From positions 62,001 to 126,000 of the forward strand of contig MAAQ01000012.1 of NCBI GenBank assembly GCA_002162685.1: a DNA stretch of 64,000 bases. Reading direction: 5' to 3'. The notes under the pieces are model-generated. The model did not search any database. It saw only the letters and a list, made by a program, of their open reading frames with translations, and had not been told where the DNA came from. How positions within the stretch are numbered: position 1 is the stretch's first letter; each line of letters opens with the position of its first letter. Shown here one piece after another: positions 52,910 to 62,221 of the stretch. Position numbers and translations under genes: made by a program. Source of the stretch: Flavobacteriales bacterium 33_180_T64 (GTDB lineage: Bacteria > Bacteroidota > Bacteroidia > Flavobacteriales > Flavobacteriaceae).

Positions 52910-53853
52910 GAAATATACCATCATGGATAAGAGTACCTGTTGTATTCTTTATCATTTTCGCCATAACAGAATATGTTATAGACTCAGGTGGTGAGCCTGC
53001 ATTTATAAAAGAACCATTGGTATCGTTATTCTTGCTACTTGTATGTCTCATTCTCGTAGCCATTGAAGCGATTATTAGTGCTTTAGATAATGTATTATAC
53101 CAATGTTTAGACAAAGAAGCTAAAGCTAGATACAATGCTAAACGTCATGCAACGCCAAAGCTTATAAAATGGATTAAAAACACGTATACAAAATCATTAG
53201 GCCAAAAGCCTATTGAAGAAGAACATGATATTATTTTAGATCATAATTATGATGGCATTAAAGAATTGGATAATGATTTACCACCTTGGTGGAAATATGG
53301 CTTCTATGCTTCAATCATTTTTGCTTTCGCATACATGGCTAAATACCATATTTTTAATGGTGATAATCAGATTCAAGAGTTAGAAGCAGATATTGCTCAA
53401 GCTAAAATTGATATCGAAGTCTATAAAAAAACAGCTAAAAACTTAGTTGATTTTAATACTGTAAGCCTTCTAACTAATGCTTCCGATTTAGGCAATGGTA
53501 AACAATTATTTGAAACTAATTGTGTCGCTTGTCATAAAGTTGATGGTGGTGGCGGAATTGGTCCTAACCTAACCGATAAGAACTGGATTTTAGGTGGTGG
53601 GATTAAAAATGTGTTTAAAACAATTTCTGAAGGCGGTCGGAATGGTAAAGGAATGATCGCTTGGAAACAAAGTTTAAAACCTTCAGAAATAGCCCAAGTA
53701 GCAAGCTATGTGTTACAATTTCAAGGCACAATACCTGCCGAACCTAAAGCGCCTGAAGGTTCAATTTGGGTTGATGATACAGAAACTGTTGAAGACATTA
53801 TTACTGATTTCATTGAAAAAGAAATAGATTCTATTAGTACAGTAAAAAACTAA
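52906..53853 (+). CDS. ccoP: cbb3 oxidase subunit III, CcoP with a single heme c
   Basis: A 315-residue membrane-anchored cytochrome c. Two N-terminal helices (about 7-20 and 38-58) and a third (about 130-147) anchor it. The C-terminal periplasmic domain has one c-type heme motif CVACHKVDGGGGIGPNLTD and the axial Met in GKGMIAWKQSL. Most proteobacterial CcoP proteins have two heme motifs; only one is present here, as in many Bacteroidota. The start overlaps ccoQ by 4 nt, so translation is coupled. Confidence 0.92.
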   Translation: MRNIPSWIRVPVVFFIIFAITEYVIDSGGEPAFIKEPLVSLFLLLVCLILVAIEAIISALDNVLYQCLDKEAKARYNAKRHATPKLIKWIKNTYTKSLGQKPIEEEHDIILDHNYDGIKELDNDLPPWWKYGFYASIIFAFAYMAKYHIFNGDNQIQELEADIAQAKIDIEVYKKTAKNLVDFNTVSLLTNASDLGNGKQLFETNCVACHKVDGGGGIGPNLTDKNWILGGGIKNVFKTISEGGRNGKGMIAWKQSLKPSEIAQVASYVLQFQGTIPAEPKAPEGSIWVDDTETVEDIITDFIEKEIDSISTVKN

Positions 53854-53854
53854 A

Positions 53855-55279
53855 ATGGAAACACCTAAGAACGAAACTTTTAGAGATTCTATCGGTACAT
53901 TAACCGAAGATGGGAAACGTGCTTGGGTGTATCCAAAAAAACCTAGTGGTCGTTATTACGAAAAACGAAAAGTTGTTAGTTATGGGCTTTTAGTATTTCT
54001 GTTTATGGCGCCTTTCATCAAAATTGGTGGTAATCAGTTTTTAATGTTTAATGTTCTAGAACGTCGTTTTAACATCTTCAGCTTTCCTTTTTGGCCACAA
54101 GATTTCTATCTATTTGTTATTTCAATGCTTATTGGTGTCATCTTTGTAACGCTTTTTACTGTTGGTTTTGGACGAATTTTCTGCGGATGGATTTGTCCAC
54201 AAACCATATTCATGGAAATGGTATTCCGAAGAATAGAATATTGGATTGATGGCGATAGAAACAAACAACGAAAACTAGATAAACAACAATGGAATGCTGA
54301 AAAAATAAAAAAGCGGCTTTTAAAATGGTTTATCTTTTTAGTGATTTCTTTTCTAATAGCTAATGTATTCTTAGCCTATATCATTGGTCGTGATAAACTC
54401 ATAAAATATGTTATTGAAGGTCCTTTTAATCATTTAGAGACCTTATTCCCTTTACTGATTTTTACTGCAGTTTTCTATTTTGTTTTTGCTTGGTTTAGAG
54501 AACAAGTTTGTATTATCGCTTGCCCATACGGAAGACTGCAAGGTGCTTTACTTGATAATAAATCTATTGTAGTCGCTTATGATCATAAACGTGGTGAAAG
54601 TGATAATGGACGAAAAAAATTCAAAAAAAATGAAGATAGAAAAACACTTGGTCATGGTGATTGTATCGATTGCTTGCAATGTGTTAATGTATGTCCAACA
54701 GGAATAGACATTAGAAACGGGACACAATTAGAATGCGTGAATTGCACAGCGTGTATTGATGAGTGTGATCATATTATGGATAGCATTAATCTGCCAAAAG
54801 GCTTAATTCGTTATGCTAGTGAAGATAATATAGAACATAAAAAAACATTCAAATTCACACCTAGACTAAAAGGATATACAGCTATACTAATTATATTAAC
54901 AGGTCTTCTAACAGGTTTATTATTGCTTAGGAATGATGTTGAAACAAGAATTCTAAGACTTCCTGGTCAGCTTTATGAACATAAAGAAGACAATATTATT
55001 AGTAATGTATTTACTTATAAGCTCATTAATAAAACAACAGATACGATACATAATGTTAGTTTCAAATTACGTCAATACAAAGGTGAGATTAAACTGGTAT
55101 CAACATCAGATTATTTTAGTGTTCCTGGGCAAGGTTTAGCAGAAGGCACATTATTTATTGAAATAAATAAAAGCGAACTTAAAGGCAATAAAAATAAGCT
55201 AATGATTGAGGTTTATAATAACGATGAATTAATCGAAACCACAACAGTTAATTTTTTAGGACCAATAAGTTATAATTAA
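53855..55279 (+). CDS. ccoG: cytochrome oxidase accessory protein CcoG
   Basis: A 474-residue membrane protein (RdxA/FixG family) with two ferredoxin-like cluster motifs, CIDCLQCVNVCPTGID and CVNCTACIDECDHI. The family's membrane-side motifs are FCGWICPQTIFMEMVFRRIEYWIDG and CIIACPYGRLQG. About six membrane segments precede a C-terminal immunoglobulin-like domain. In other bacteria CcoG is a cupric reductase that supplies Cu(I) for cbb3 oxidase. Its ATG lies 1 nt after the ccoP stop. Confidence 0.94.
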   Translation: METPKNETFRDSIGTLTEDGKRAWVYPKKPSGRYYEKRKVVSYGLLVFLFMAPFIKIGGNQFLMFNVLERRFNIFSFPFWPQDFYLFVISMLIGVIFVTLFTVGFGRIFCGWICPQTIFMEMVFRRIEYWIDGDRNKQRKLDKQQWNAEKIKKRLLKWFIFLVISFLIANVFLAYIIGRDKLIKYVIEGPFNHLETLFPLLIFTAVFYFVFAWFREQVCIIACPYGRLQGALLDNKSIVVAYDHKRGESDNGRKKFKKNEDRKTLGHGDCIDCLQCVNVCPTGIDIRNGTQLECVNCTACIDECDHIMDSINLPKGLIRYASEDNIEHKKTFKFTPRLKGYTAILIILTGLLTGLLLLRNDVETRILRLPGQLYEHKEDNIISNVFTYKLINKTTDTIHNVSFKLRQYKGEIKLVSTSDYFSVPGQGLAEGTLFIEINKSELKGNKNKLMIEVYNNDELIETTTVNFLGPISYN

Positions 55280-55292
55280 AAACACAAGGATT

Positions 55293-55739
55293 ATGAAAAT
55301 TAATTGGGGAACAGGAATCGTACTAACATTTGTTGGTTTTATAAGTTTTATTATGTATTTCGTTATTAGTATGAATACCTCCGAAAAATATAATACAGCA
55401 TTAGTCACAGAAGATTATTATAAAGCTGAATTAGAATATCAAAATGATATTAATAAAGAAATTAATGCTAAAAAATTAGTTACAGATATTTCATGGAAAC
55501 GCACTCAAAACGGATTAAAAATCACGTTTCCTCAAACGCTCAATATTAAAGACATAACTGGAAAAGTGTTCTTATACAGACCATCTAATAAACACTTAGA
55601 CCTTGAAACTACAATTTCATTGTCTAATCACAATTTGCTCATACCTGACAAACGTTTATTGGATGGTCGTTGGAACATTAAAGTCGATTGGCAATATAAA
55701 GGAAAATCATATCTCTTCAAAGAAGAAATTATTTACTAA
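55293..55739 (+). CDS. ccoH: FixH-family cbb3 assembly protein
   Basis: A 148-residue protein with one N-terminal membrane segment (GIVLTFVGFISFIMYFVISM) and a periplasmic beta domain with NTALVTEDYYKAELEYQ, the typical FixH region. It fits the standard cco gene order after ccoG. The role in CcoN or copper assembly is from the family. Confidence 0.88.
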   Translation: MKINWGTGIVLTFVGFISFIMYFVISMNTSEKYNTALVTEDYYKAELEYQNDINKEINAKKLVTDISWKRTQNGLKITFPQTLNIKDITGKVFLYRPSNKHLDLETTISLSNHNLLIPDKRLLDGRWNIKVDWQYKGKSYLFKEEIIY

Positions 55740-55744
55740 TTACA

Positions 55745-56446
55745 ATGCTCTGGTCTGCACTCATATTTGGTCTATTAGGAAGTTTCCACTGTATTGGTAT
55801 GTGTGGACCAATAGCCTTTATGTTACCCGTAGACCGAAATAATTCAACAAAAAAAGTAGTTCAAATTTTCACGTACCATTTCGGAAGACTTCTCGCCTAC
55901 AGTTGTATTGGTTTTGTTTTTGGATTGGTAGGCAAAAGCCTGTATATCTTCGGAATACAACAACAACTATCTATTGCAATTGGAATTATAATGATTGTAA
56001 TTGTAATCATCCCGACACAAACATTTAATAGGTATAACTTTTCAAAACCTATCTATAAAATAATATCAAAAGTAAAATCTGCCCTAGGTCAAGCTTTAAA
56101 AAAGAAAACTGCAGACACCTTTTTAACCATTGGTTTTCTTAATGGGTTTTTACCATGTGGCTTAGTGTACATGGCAGTTATTGCCTCTTTAGTGACACAA
56201 AATGCAGCACAAAGTAGTTTATATATGGTCGTCTTTGGCTTAGGAACTATTCCACTAATGACCACAGCAATTTATATTGGTAAATTTTTAAATTCAAAAG
56301 TTAAACAAAAGATTCAAAAAGTTATTCCTATCTTTATTATAATCATTGGCTTTTTATTTATTGTTCGAGGCATGGGCTTAGGAATTCCTTACCTATCTCC
56401 TACTCCAATTGTGGAAATGGCTTCTAGCACTATAGATTGTCATTAA
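55745..56446 (+). CDS. SafE/UreH-like membrane protein linked to cbb3 assembly
   Basis: A 233-residue protein with about six membrane segments. The paired motifs GLLGSFHCIGMCGPIAF and GFLNGFLPCGLVYMA are diagnostic for the sulfite exporter TauE/SafE-like and DsbD-like family found next to cco genes. The cysteines in both motifs suggest copper or thiol handling. It starts 5 nt after ccoH and ends the operon. The role in copper supply to cbb3 oxidase is inferred from context. Confidence 0.88.
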   Translation: MLWSALIFGLLGSFHCIGMCGPIAFMLPVDRNNSTKKVVQIFTYHFGRLLAYSCIGFVFGLVGKSLYIFGIQQQLSIAIGIIMIVIVIIPTQTFNRYNFSKPIYKIISKVKSALGQALKKKTADTFLTIGFLNGFLPCGLVYMAVIASLVTQNAAQSSLYMVVFGLGTIPLMTTAIYIGKFLNSKVKQKIQKVIPIFIIIIGFLFIVRGMGLGIPYLSPTPIVEMASSTIDCH

Positions 56447-56459
56447 TCACAAATATCAT
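56446..56459 (+). promoter_or_regulatory. weak FNR-like box before the decarboxylase
   Basis: ATCACAAATATCAT, one mismatch from the ccoI box. At the fixed 22-nt distance it meets TATTAAAC, which lacks the TTTG part of the -7, so the promoter function is doubtful. Confidence 0.35.
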
Positions 56460-56501
56460 ATTCGTAATCTAAAACTTATAATATTAAACTGAATCAAAAC
56501 A

Positions 56502-57941
56502 ATGCCTGAAGCTACTGACAATACATCCAAATTACGACTCACAAAAGACGAAATGAAACACTATGGCTATCAAGTTATTGATGCTATTGTTGATCATTTT
56601 GAAACCGAACACACAAAAAAACCTGTTGCCTATGCTTCAAGAGAAGAAATGGATACGCTTTTTAATATTGAAGCCCCAGAAAAACCAACAGATTTTCAAG
56701 ACGTCTTTGATTTTGTAATTCAAAAAGTAATACCCAACAGTAATATCGTATCACATCCAAAATCGTATTCATTTGTTCCTGGCCCAAGCAATTATGTAAG
56801 CGTTATGGCTGATACGCTAGCAACGGGATTTAATGTTTTCTCTGGCGGTTGGGCTGCATCTCCAGCTGCTGCTGAACTGGAAATTGTTACAATGAATTGG
56901 CTATTAAAATTATTTAAATTTCCAACAAAAAAAGGAGGAGGACTTTTTACTAGTGGCGGATCTATGGCTAATCTAACTGCATTAGTAACTGCGAGAAGAC
57001 AATGCTGTGGTGACGACTTTTCTAAGGCTATTATTTATATGTCAGACCAAGCGCATTCTTCAAATATAAAAGCAATACGAGTACTAGGATTTAAAAAAGA
57101 ACAAGTACGAATTATACCTACAGACATTGAATTTAAAATGGCTATTAATAAACTTAAAAATGCAATCGCAAAAGACCGATTAGAAGGGTTTCAACCCTTT
57201 TGTATTATTGCTTCCGCAGGAACAACCAATACAGGAACTGTAGATCCCTTAAATGAGATCGCAAACATATGCAAAACTGAAAAACTATGGTTTCATATTG
57301 ATGGTGCTTATGGTGGTGCTGCGATTTTATCTAAAAAAGGAAAGCAACTAATGAAGGGTATCGAAAAAGCAGATTCACTAACCATTGACCCTCATAAATG
57401 GTTATACCAACCTTACGAAATGGGATGCCTATTGGTTAGAAATCATAAATGGTTAAGTAAAACCTTTAGCGAAAAACCCGAATACCTTAGAGATATTGAA
57501 GGCAATACCTCTGAAATTAATTTCTATGATCATGGCATACAGCTTACACGTCGTTTTAGAGCTTTAAAGTTTTATATGTCTATGAAAACATTTGGTCTTA
57601 ATGCTTTTAAAAATGCAGTCACCTATTCTATTGATCTCGCTGATGACGTTGAACAACATTTACGAAAAAGTGCATATTGGGAAGTGATATCTCCTGCAAC
57701 ATTAGCAGTTATAAATTTCAGATACAACCCTATAGGGAAATCCTTTTCAGAAAAAAAATTAGACACTCTTAACCAACAAATTTCTCAAAAAGTATTAGCC
57801 TCTAGAGAAGCCTTATTAGTCACTACCATATTACAAAATCAAATCGTTTTAAGAATGTGTCTTATTAATCCAAGAACCACACTTAATGATGTTAAAGAAA
57901 CGTTGGCATTGTGCGAATCTTTTGCTCAAGACATGAGTTAA
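56502..57941 (+). CDS. PLP-dependent amino acid decarboxylase, group II
   Basis: A 479-residue pyridoxal-phosphate enzyme. The cofactor Lys299 lies in SLTIDPHKWLYQPYEMGCLLV, with the aspartate contact in FHIDGAYGG. The N-terminal SHPKSYSFVPGPSNYVSVMADTLATGFN and FTSGGSMANLTAL are aromatic-L-amino-acid/tyrosine decarboxylase signatures. Substrate may be an aromatic amino acid or glutamate; sequence cannot settle this. It lies 55 nt after the SafE-like gene and may belong to the microaerobic cluster. Amino acid decarboxylation produces CO2 and consumes protons, so a link to acid or oxygen stress would be reasonable speculation only. Confidence 0.88.
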   Translation: MPEATDNTSKLRLTKDEMKHYGYQVIDAIVDHFETEHTKKPVAYASREEMDTLFNIEAPEKPTDFQDVFDFVIQKVIPNSNIVSHPKSYSFVPGPSNYVSVMADTLATGFNVFSGGWAASPAAAELEIVTMNWLLKLFKFPTKKGGGLFTSGGSMANLTALVTARRQCCGDDFSKAIIYMSDQAHSSNIKAIRVLGFKKEQVRIIPTDIEFKMAINKLKNAIAKDRLEGFQPFCIIASAGTTNTGTVDPLNEIANICKTEKLWFHIDGAYGGAAILSKKGKQLMKGIEKADSLTIDPHKWLYQPYEMGCLLVRNHKWLSKTFSEKPEYLRDIEGNTSEINFYDHGIQLTRRFRALKFYMSMKTFGLNAFKNAVTYSIDLADDVEQHLRKSAYWEVISPATLAVINFRYNPIGKSFSEKKLDTLNQQISQKVLASREALLVTTILQNQIVLRMCLINPRTTLNDVKETLALCESFAQDMS

Positions 57942-58081
57942 AACAGCTTCTAAAAAATAAGATTTAGAGGGTATTATATTAAACATTTACATTTAACACA
58001 TCCCTTTTTTGTTAAATCTTATCGTATAATTTAACGAATCATACGCTTTGCTTATATTTAAAGCAACTAAACCAAACCGTA

Positions 58082-61000
58082 ATGAAAAAATCATTGTTAT
58101 TGGTGCTTTTTATAGCATCAACCACTCTTTTTGCTCAAGACATTTCTCTTGACCTATTAAAAAACATGGCACCTCGTAATATTGGCCCTGGAGGTATGTC
58201 TGGACGCGTCACTTCAATTGATGCTGTACATACCAATCCTGATATTATGTATGTTGGGACGGCTTCTGGTGGTTTATGGAAAAGTGAATCTGGAGGTACC
58301 ACTTGGACTCCCGTTTTTGAAAATCAAGTCACGGCTTCTATAGGTGCTATAGCCATTCAGCAATCAAATCCAAGTGTGATTTGGGTTGGTACAGGTGAAG
58401 GGAATCCTAGAAACAGTTTAAATGGTGGTTATGGTGTTTTTAAATCTCTAGATGGTGGAAAAAGCTGGACATCTATGGGACTTGAAAATACAAGACATAT
58501 TCATCGCGTTATTATAGATCCAACAAATCCTAATATTGTCTATGTTGCTGCTATTGGCTCGCCTTGGGGAGAACATCCTGAACGAGGTGTTTTTAAAACT
58601 ACTGATGGTGGAAAAACATGGTCTAAAATTTTATTCGCTAATAACAAAACTGGAGCAGCAGATTTGATTATGGATCCTACAAATCCTAATAAATTAATCG
58701 CTGCCATGTGGGAACATAAACGAGACCCCTGGTTTTTTAATTCGGGTGGTGAAGGTTCTGGTTTACATATCACTCATAATGGTGGTACTACATGGAAAAA
58801 AATCACCGAAAAAGAAGGTTTTCCAAAAGGTAATCTTGGTCGTATAGGTGTTGCTATTGCACCTAACAAACCTAATATTATTTATGCTTTGGTTGAAGCG
58901 AAGAAAAATGCGCTCTATAAAAGTGAAGATGGTGGATTTAACTGGAAAAAAATTAACGATAAAAATGACATTGGCAACAGGCCTTTTTATTATTCTGAAA
59001 TATATGTTGATCCGCAAAATGAAAATCGTGTTTACTCCATTTACACCTATGTTAATGTCTCTGAAGATGGCGGGAAAAATTTCACACAGCTTATGCCTGC
59101 TTATGGCGTAAATAATGGCGTGCATCCTGATCATCACGCGTGGTGGATTCACCCAAAAAACGGAAATTTCATGATTGATGGAAATGATGGTGGAATGAAT
59201 ATCACAAAAGATGGTGGAAAATCTTGGCGATTTATTGGCAATTTACCTGTCGCTCAATTCTATCATATAAATGTCGATAACGAAATTCCTTATAACGTTT
59301 ATGGTGGCATGCAAGATAATGGCTCTTGGAGAGGACCTGCTTATGTTTGGCGCGTTCAAGGGATTCGAAATAGTTACTGGCAAGAAATAAGCTTTGGTGA
59401 TGGTTTTGATGTGGTTCCTGATAAGGATGATTCGAGATATGGATGGTCTATGAGTCAGCAAGGTTATGTAAGTCGTTACGATTGGCAAACGGGAAACAAT
59501 TATTCGGTAAGACCAACACATTCCGATCCTGATGTTAAACTACGTTTCAACTGGAATGCTGCAATTAATATTGACCCCTTTCAAAATAATACACTGTACT
59601 TCGGAAGTCAGTTTGTTCATAAATCGACAGATAAAGGGGATACATGGACCATTATTTCTCCAGACTTAACAACTAATGATCCTGAGAAGCAAAAACAATC
59701 TGAAAGTGGCGGACTTACTATGGATGCAACTGGAGCTGAAAACCATACAACAATTTTGGTTATTGAACCTTCTCCTTTAGAGCAAAATATGCTTTGGGTT
59801 GGAACCGACGATGGAAAAGTGCATTACACAACTAATGGTGGTAATTCATGGCATGATATCACAAAAAACATCAAAGGTTTACCTGCGGGAAGTTGGGTTA
59901 CTCAAATTAAAGCATCAAATAAAAATAAGGGTGAAGCACTTTTAGTCGCTAACGATTACAGACGATTTAATTATACACCTTATGCCTACAGAACTAAAGA
60001 CTATGGAAAAACATGGCAACGTATTGTAGATGCTGATGATGTAGAAAGTTATGCATTAGCTATTGTTGAAGATCCTATACATGCAAACTTATTATTTTTA
60101 GGTACAGACGATGGACTTTATATCTCTTTTGATGCAGGACAGCAATGGACAAAATGGACTAATGGTTTTCCAACAGTTTCAGTAAAAGACTTAGTAATTC
60201 ATCCACGTGAACATGATCTAATTATTGGTACGTTTGGTCGTGCAGCTTGGGTATTAGATGACATTAGACCTTTAAGAGCTATAGCTCAAAACAAAGAGAT
60301 TGTTAATCAAAAACTAGAATTATTTAAACCTCCTACAGCCTATCAAGCGGCCTATCAACAACCTACCGGAAGTCGTTTTGGTGCAGATGCAATCTATCAT
60401 GGAGAAAATAGAGGTTATGGCGCAAGACTTTCTTACTTTATAAAAATTGATGAGGTAAAAAAAGCTTCTGAAGAAGAAGAAGAAGAAGAAAACACGTCTG
60501 AAACTGATGAAGTAAAAGTAAAATGGGATTCTATTCAGCTTAAAATTTATGATGGTGATCGTTTGATACGTACGTTAAAACAAAAAGCTCCAGATTCTAC
60601 TGGGATACACAAATGGACTTGGTATATGGATGAAGCTGGTGTTGATTATCCTTCAAAGCGTATCAGAAAACGCACGAGTGAACCAGGAGGTGTTTCAGTA
60701 AAACCAGGGAATTATAAAGCTGTAGTACATTTTGGTGACCTGTCTTCCGAAGACATTATAACTATAAAACTAGATCCTAGAGTAAATGCATCAATGACAA
60801 ACATTAATCAGGTGTATGAGGCTTCAAAACAATTAGAAACTATGCAGCAAACAGCTGCAGATGCCGTAAAACAATTGATAGAAAGTAAAAACATTGCCAA
60901 AGATTATCAATCATTATTAGCTAAATTAGACAAAGACAGCTACAAAGATGATATCAAAGCATCAAAAAATATTGTAAAAAGCATTGATAGTATCGTTGAT

Positions 61001-61279
61001 AAATTTCTAGGAAAAGAAGACAAACGTCAAGGGATTACGAGAAACCCAGAAGTTACCGTAATGCAACGTTTAGGTCTCGCTAGAAATTATGTAAGCTCTA
61101 GACAACGTGGAATTACAGAGACAGAAACGACGCTTATTAAAAATGCTAAGGCTGCATTAGAACAAGCTATATTAGAAGTAAATACATTTTTCAACGATAC
61201 TTGGACACCGTATCGTACAACAATGGAACAGTTACAAACACATCCATTTAAAGACACAAAAACCTTTAGATTAGAATAA
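58082..61279 (+). CDS. very large VPS10/BNR-repeat secreted protein
   Basis: A 1065-residue exported protein (signal peptide TTLFAQ). Residues about 30-740 hold the sortilin/VPS10-type propeller repeats with Asp-box strings such as SESGGTTWTPVFEN, SLDGGKSWTSM, TTDGGKTWSKI, THNGGTTWKKI and SEDGGFNWKKI. The start IGPGGMSGRVTSI is typical of the group. The C-terminal third has an Ig-like region and a helical part with a poly-Glu stretch. The family is often called glycosyl hydrolase-like without proof. It has its own gap upstream and no operon partner. No T9SS tail is present. Confidence 0.85.
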   Translation: MKKSLLLVLFIASTTLFAQDISLDLLKNMAPRNIGPGGMSGRVTSIDAVHTNPDIMYVGTASGGLWKSESGGTTWTPVFENQVTASIGAIAIQQSNPSVIWVGTGEGNPRNSLNGGYGVFKSLDGGKSWTSMGLENTRHIHRVIIDPTNPNIVYVAAIGSPWGEHPERGVFKTTDGGKTWSKILFANNKTGAADLIMDPTNPNKLIAAMWEHKRDPWFFNSGGEGSGLHITHNGGTTWKKITEKEGFPKGNLGRIGVAIAPNKPNIIYALVEAKKNALYKSEDGGFNWKKINDKNDIGNRPFYYSEIYVDPQNENRVYSIYTYVNVSEDGGKNFTQLMPAYGVNNGVHPDHHAWWIHPKNGNFMIDGNDGGMNITKDGGKSWRFIGNLPVAQFYHINVDNEIPYNVYGGMQDNGSWRGPAYVWRVQGIRNSYWQEISFGDGFDVVPDKDDSRYGWSMSQQGYVSRYDWQTGNNYSVRPTHSDPDVKLRFNWNAAINIDPFQNNTLYFGSQFVHKSTDKGDTWTIISPDLTTNDPEKQKQSESGGLTMDATGAENHTTILVIEPSPLEQNMLWVGTDDGKVHYTTNGGNSWHDITKNIKGLPAGSWVTQIKASNKNKGEALLVANDYRRFNYTPYAYRTKDYGKTWQRIVDADDVESYALAIVEDPIHANLLFLGTDDGLYISFDAGQQWTKWTNGFPTVSVKDLVIHPREHDLIIGTFGRAAWVLDDIRPLRAIAQNKEIVNQKLELFKPPTAYQAAYQQPTGSRFGADAIYHGENRGYGARLSYFIKIDEVKKASEEEEEEENTSETDEVKVKWDSIQLKIYDGDRLIRTLKQKAPDSTGIHKWTWYMDEAGVDYPSKRIRKRTSEPGGVSVKPGNYKAVVHFGDLSSEDIITIKLDPRVNASMTNINQVYEASKQLETMQQTAADAVKQLIESKNIAKDYQSLLAKLDKDSYKDDIKASKNIVKSIDSIVDKFLGKEDKRQGITRNPEVTVMQRLGLARNYVSSRQRGITETETTLIKNAKAALEQAILEVNTFFNDTWTPYRTTMEQLQTHPFKDTKTFRLE

Positions 61280-61297
61280 ACAGACGTTTATCTTGAT

Positions 61298-61330
61298 AAA
61301 AAAGCTTGGGCAATATGCTCAAGCTTTTTT
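61298..61330. terminator. terminator between convergent genes
   Basis: Near-perfect long stem: AAAAAAGCTTG (61298-61308) and CAAGCTTTTTT (61320-61330), with an inner GC/GC pair around an 11-nt loop. It serves the VPS10-like gene and the converging universal stress gene. Confidence 0.88.
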
Positions 61331-61356
61331 ATTCCTAACTATAATAAATAACTAAA

Positions 61357-62178
61357 CTAAATTTTAAAAGTCATAACTGGTAAGGTCGCATGATTAGCAA
61401 CATCTTCAGATATGCTACCAGAAAAGAAATGTGCTAAGCCTTTTCGTCCATGAGTTGGAACCGCTATTAAATCGGCACCTATAAGATTAGACGCATTTAA
61501 AATCCCTTTCTCTATCGTATAATCTGACGTAAAATGCACATCATTTAACCTGTCTAAATTACCATCAGCTTTTTGTAAGAAATTAGCAATAGCTATTTCT
61601 ATTTCTGATGAACTCCTAAAACCTTCTCCAGGGACATTCACATGAATTAATTTGATGTTCTCAAATAACTGACGCGCTTTTAAATAAGAAGTAACCATTT
61701 CCGTAGAAAAATCACATGTAAAAGCTACAGTTTCAAAGTTTAACTTTGAAGGTTTTTGCTTAACAATCAATACTGGTATTTTAGAATATCGCACCACTTT
61801 TTCGGTATTAGAGCCCACGAAAATTTCAGACAATCCACTTGAACCATGAGATCCCATGACAATCATATCTGCATTGTGTTCTTTAGCAACCTCAGCGACT
61901 TCACTAAATACTTTAAAATGTTTTACAATTGGTGTTACGTTTAGGCCTTCAAGAAAATCTTTCGCTAAAAACTCATCAAATTTCCTTTCAGCTAATTTTA
62001 GAAAAAACACCATCTTCTCATGATGTGCATTACTAGAATCTGTAACACGACCTTTGTCAATTTCTAACATATGTAATACAAGCAATTCAGCATGATTACG
62101 TTTCGCCAAAATTGCAGCGGTTTCAAGAGCAAATTCAGAATATTCAGAAAAATCTATTGGGACTATTATCTTGTTCAT
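61357..62178 (-). CDS. tandem universal stress protein
   Basis: A 273-residue protein with two UspA folds (about 1-140 and 150-273). The first keeps an ATP-binding motif GSHGSSGLSEIFVGS and begins MNKIIVPIDFSEYSEFAL. The second has PTHGRKGLAHFFSGSISED at its end. It lies 43 nt after hemN on the same strand and is probably transcribed with it from the FNR-box promoter. This fits the frequent control of UspA proteins by low-oxygen conditions. Ligand and role are not known. Confidence 0.9.
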   Translation of the reverse strand: MNKIIVPIDFSEYSEFALETAAILAKRNHAELLVLHMLEIDKGRVTDSSNAHHEKMVFFLKLAERKFDEFLAKDFLEGLNVTPIVKHFKVFSEVAEVAKEHNADMIVMGSHGSSGLSEIFVGSNTEKVVRYSKIPVLIVKQKPSKLNFETVAFTCDFSTEMVTSYLKARQLFENIKLIHVNVPGEGFRSSSEIEIAIANFLQKADGNLDRLNDVHFTSDYTIEKGILNASNLIGADLIAVPTHGRKGLAHFFSGSISEDVANHATLPVMTFKI

Positions 62179-62221
62179 AATTTTTTTGAGTTTTTATTTG
62201 ATTATTTTAAGACGCGTAATC

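Noticed and set aside
57958-58021. Inverted repeat TAAGATTTA / TAAATCTTA before the VPS10-like gene
   Set aside because: The 9-bp arms are 46 nt apart and very AT-rich; chance is likely in this composition.
58763-59152. Open frame of 129 codons on the minus strand inside the VPS10-like gene
   Set aside because: Antisense to repeated Asp-box coding sequence; composition rich in Ile, Arg and Phe as expected of a shadow frame.
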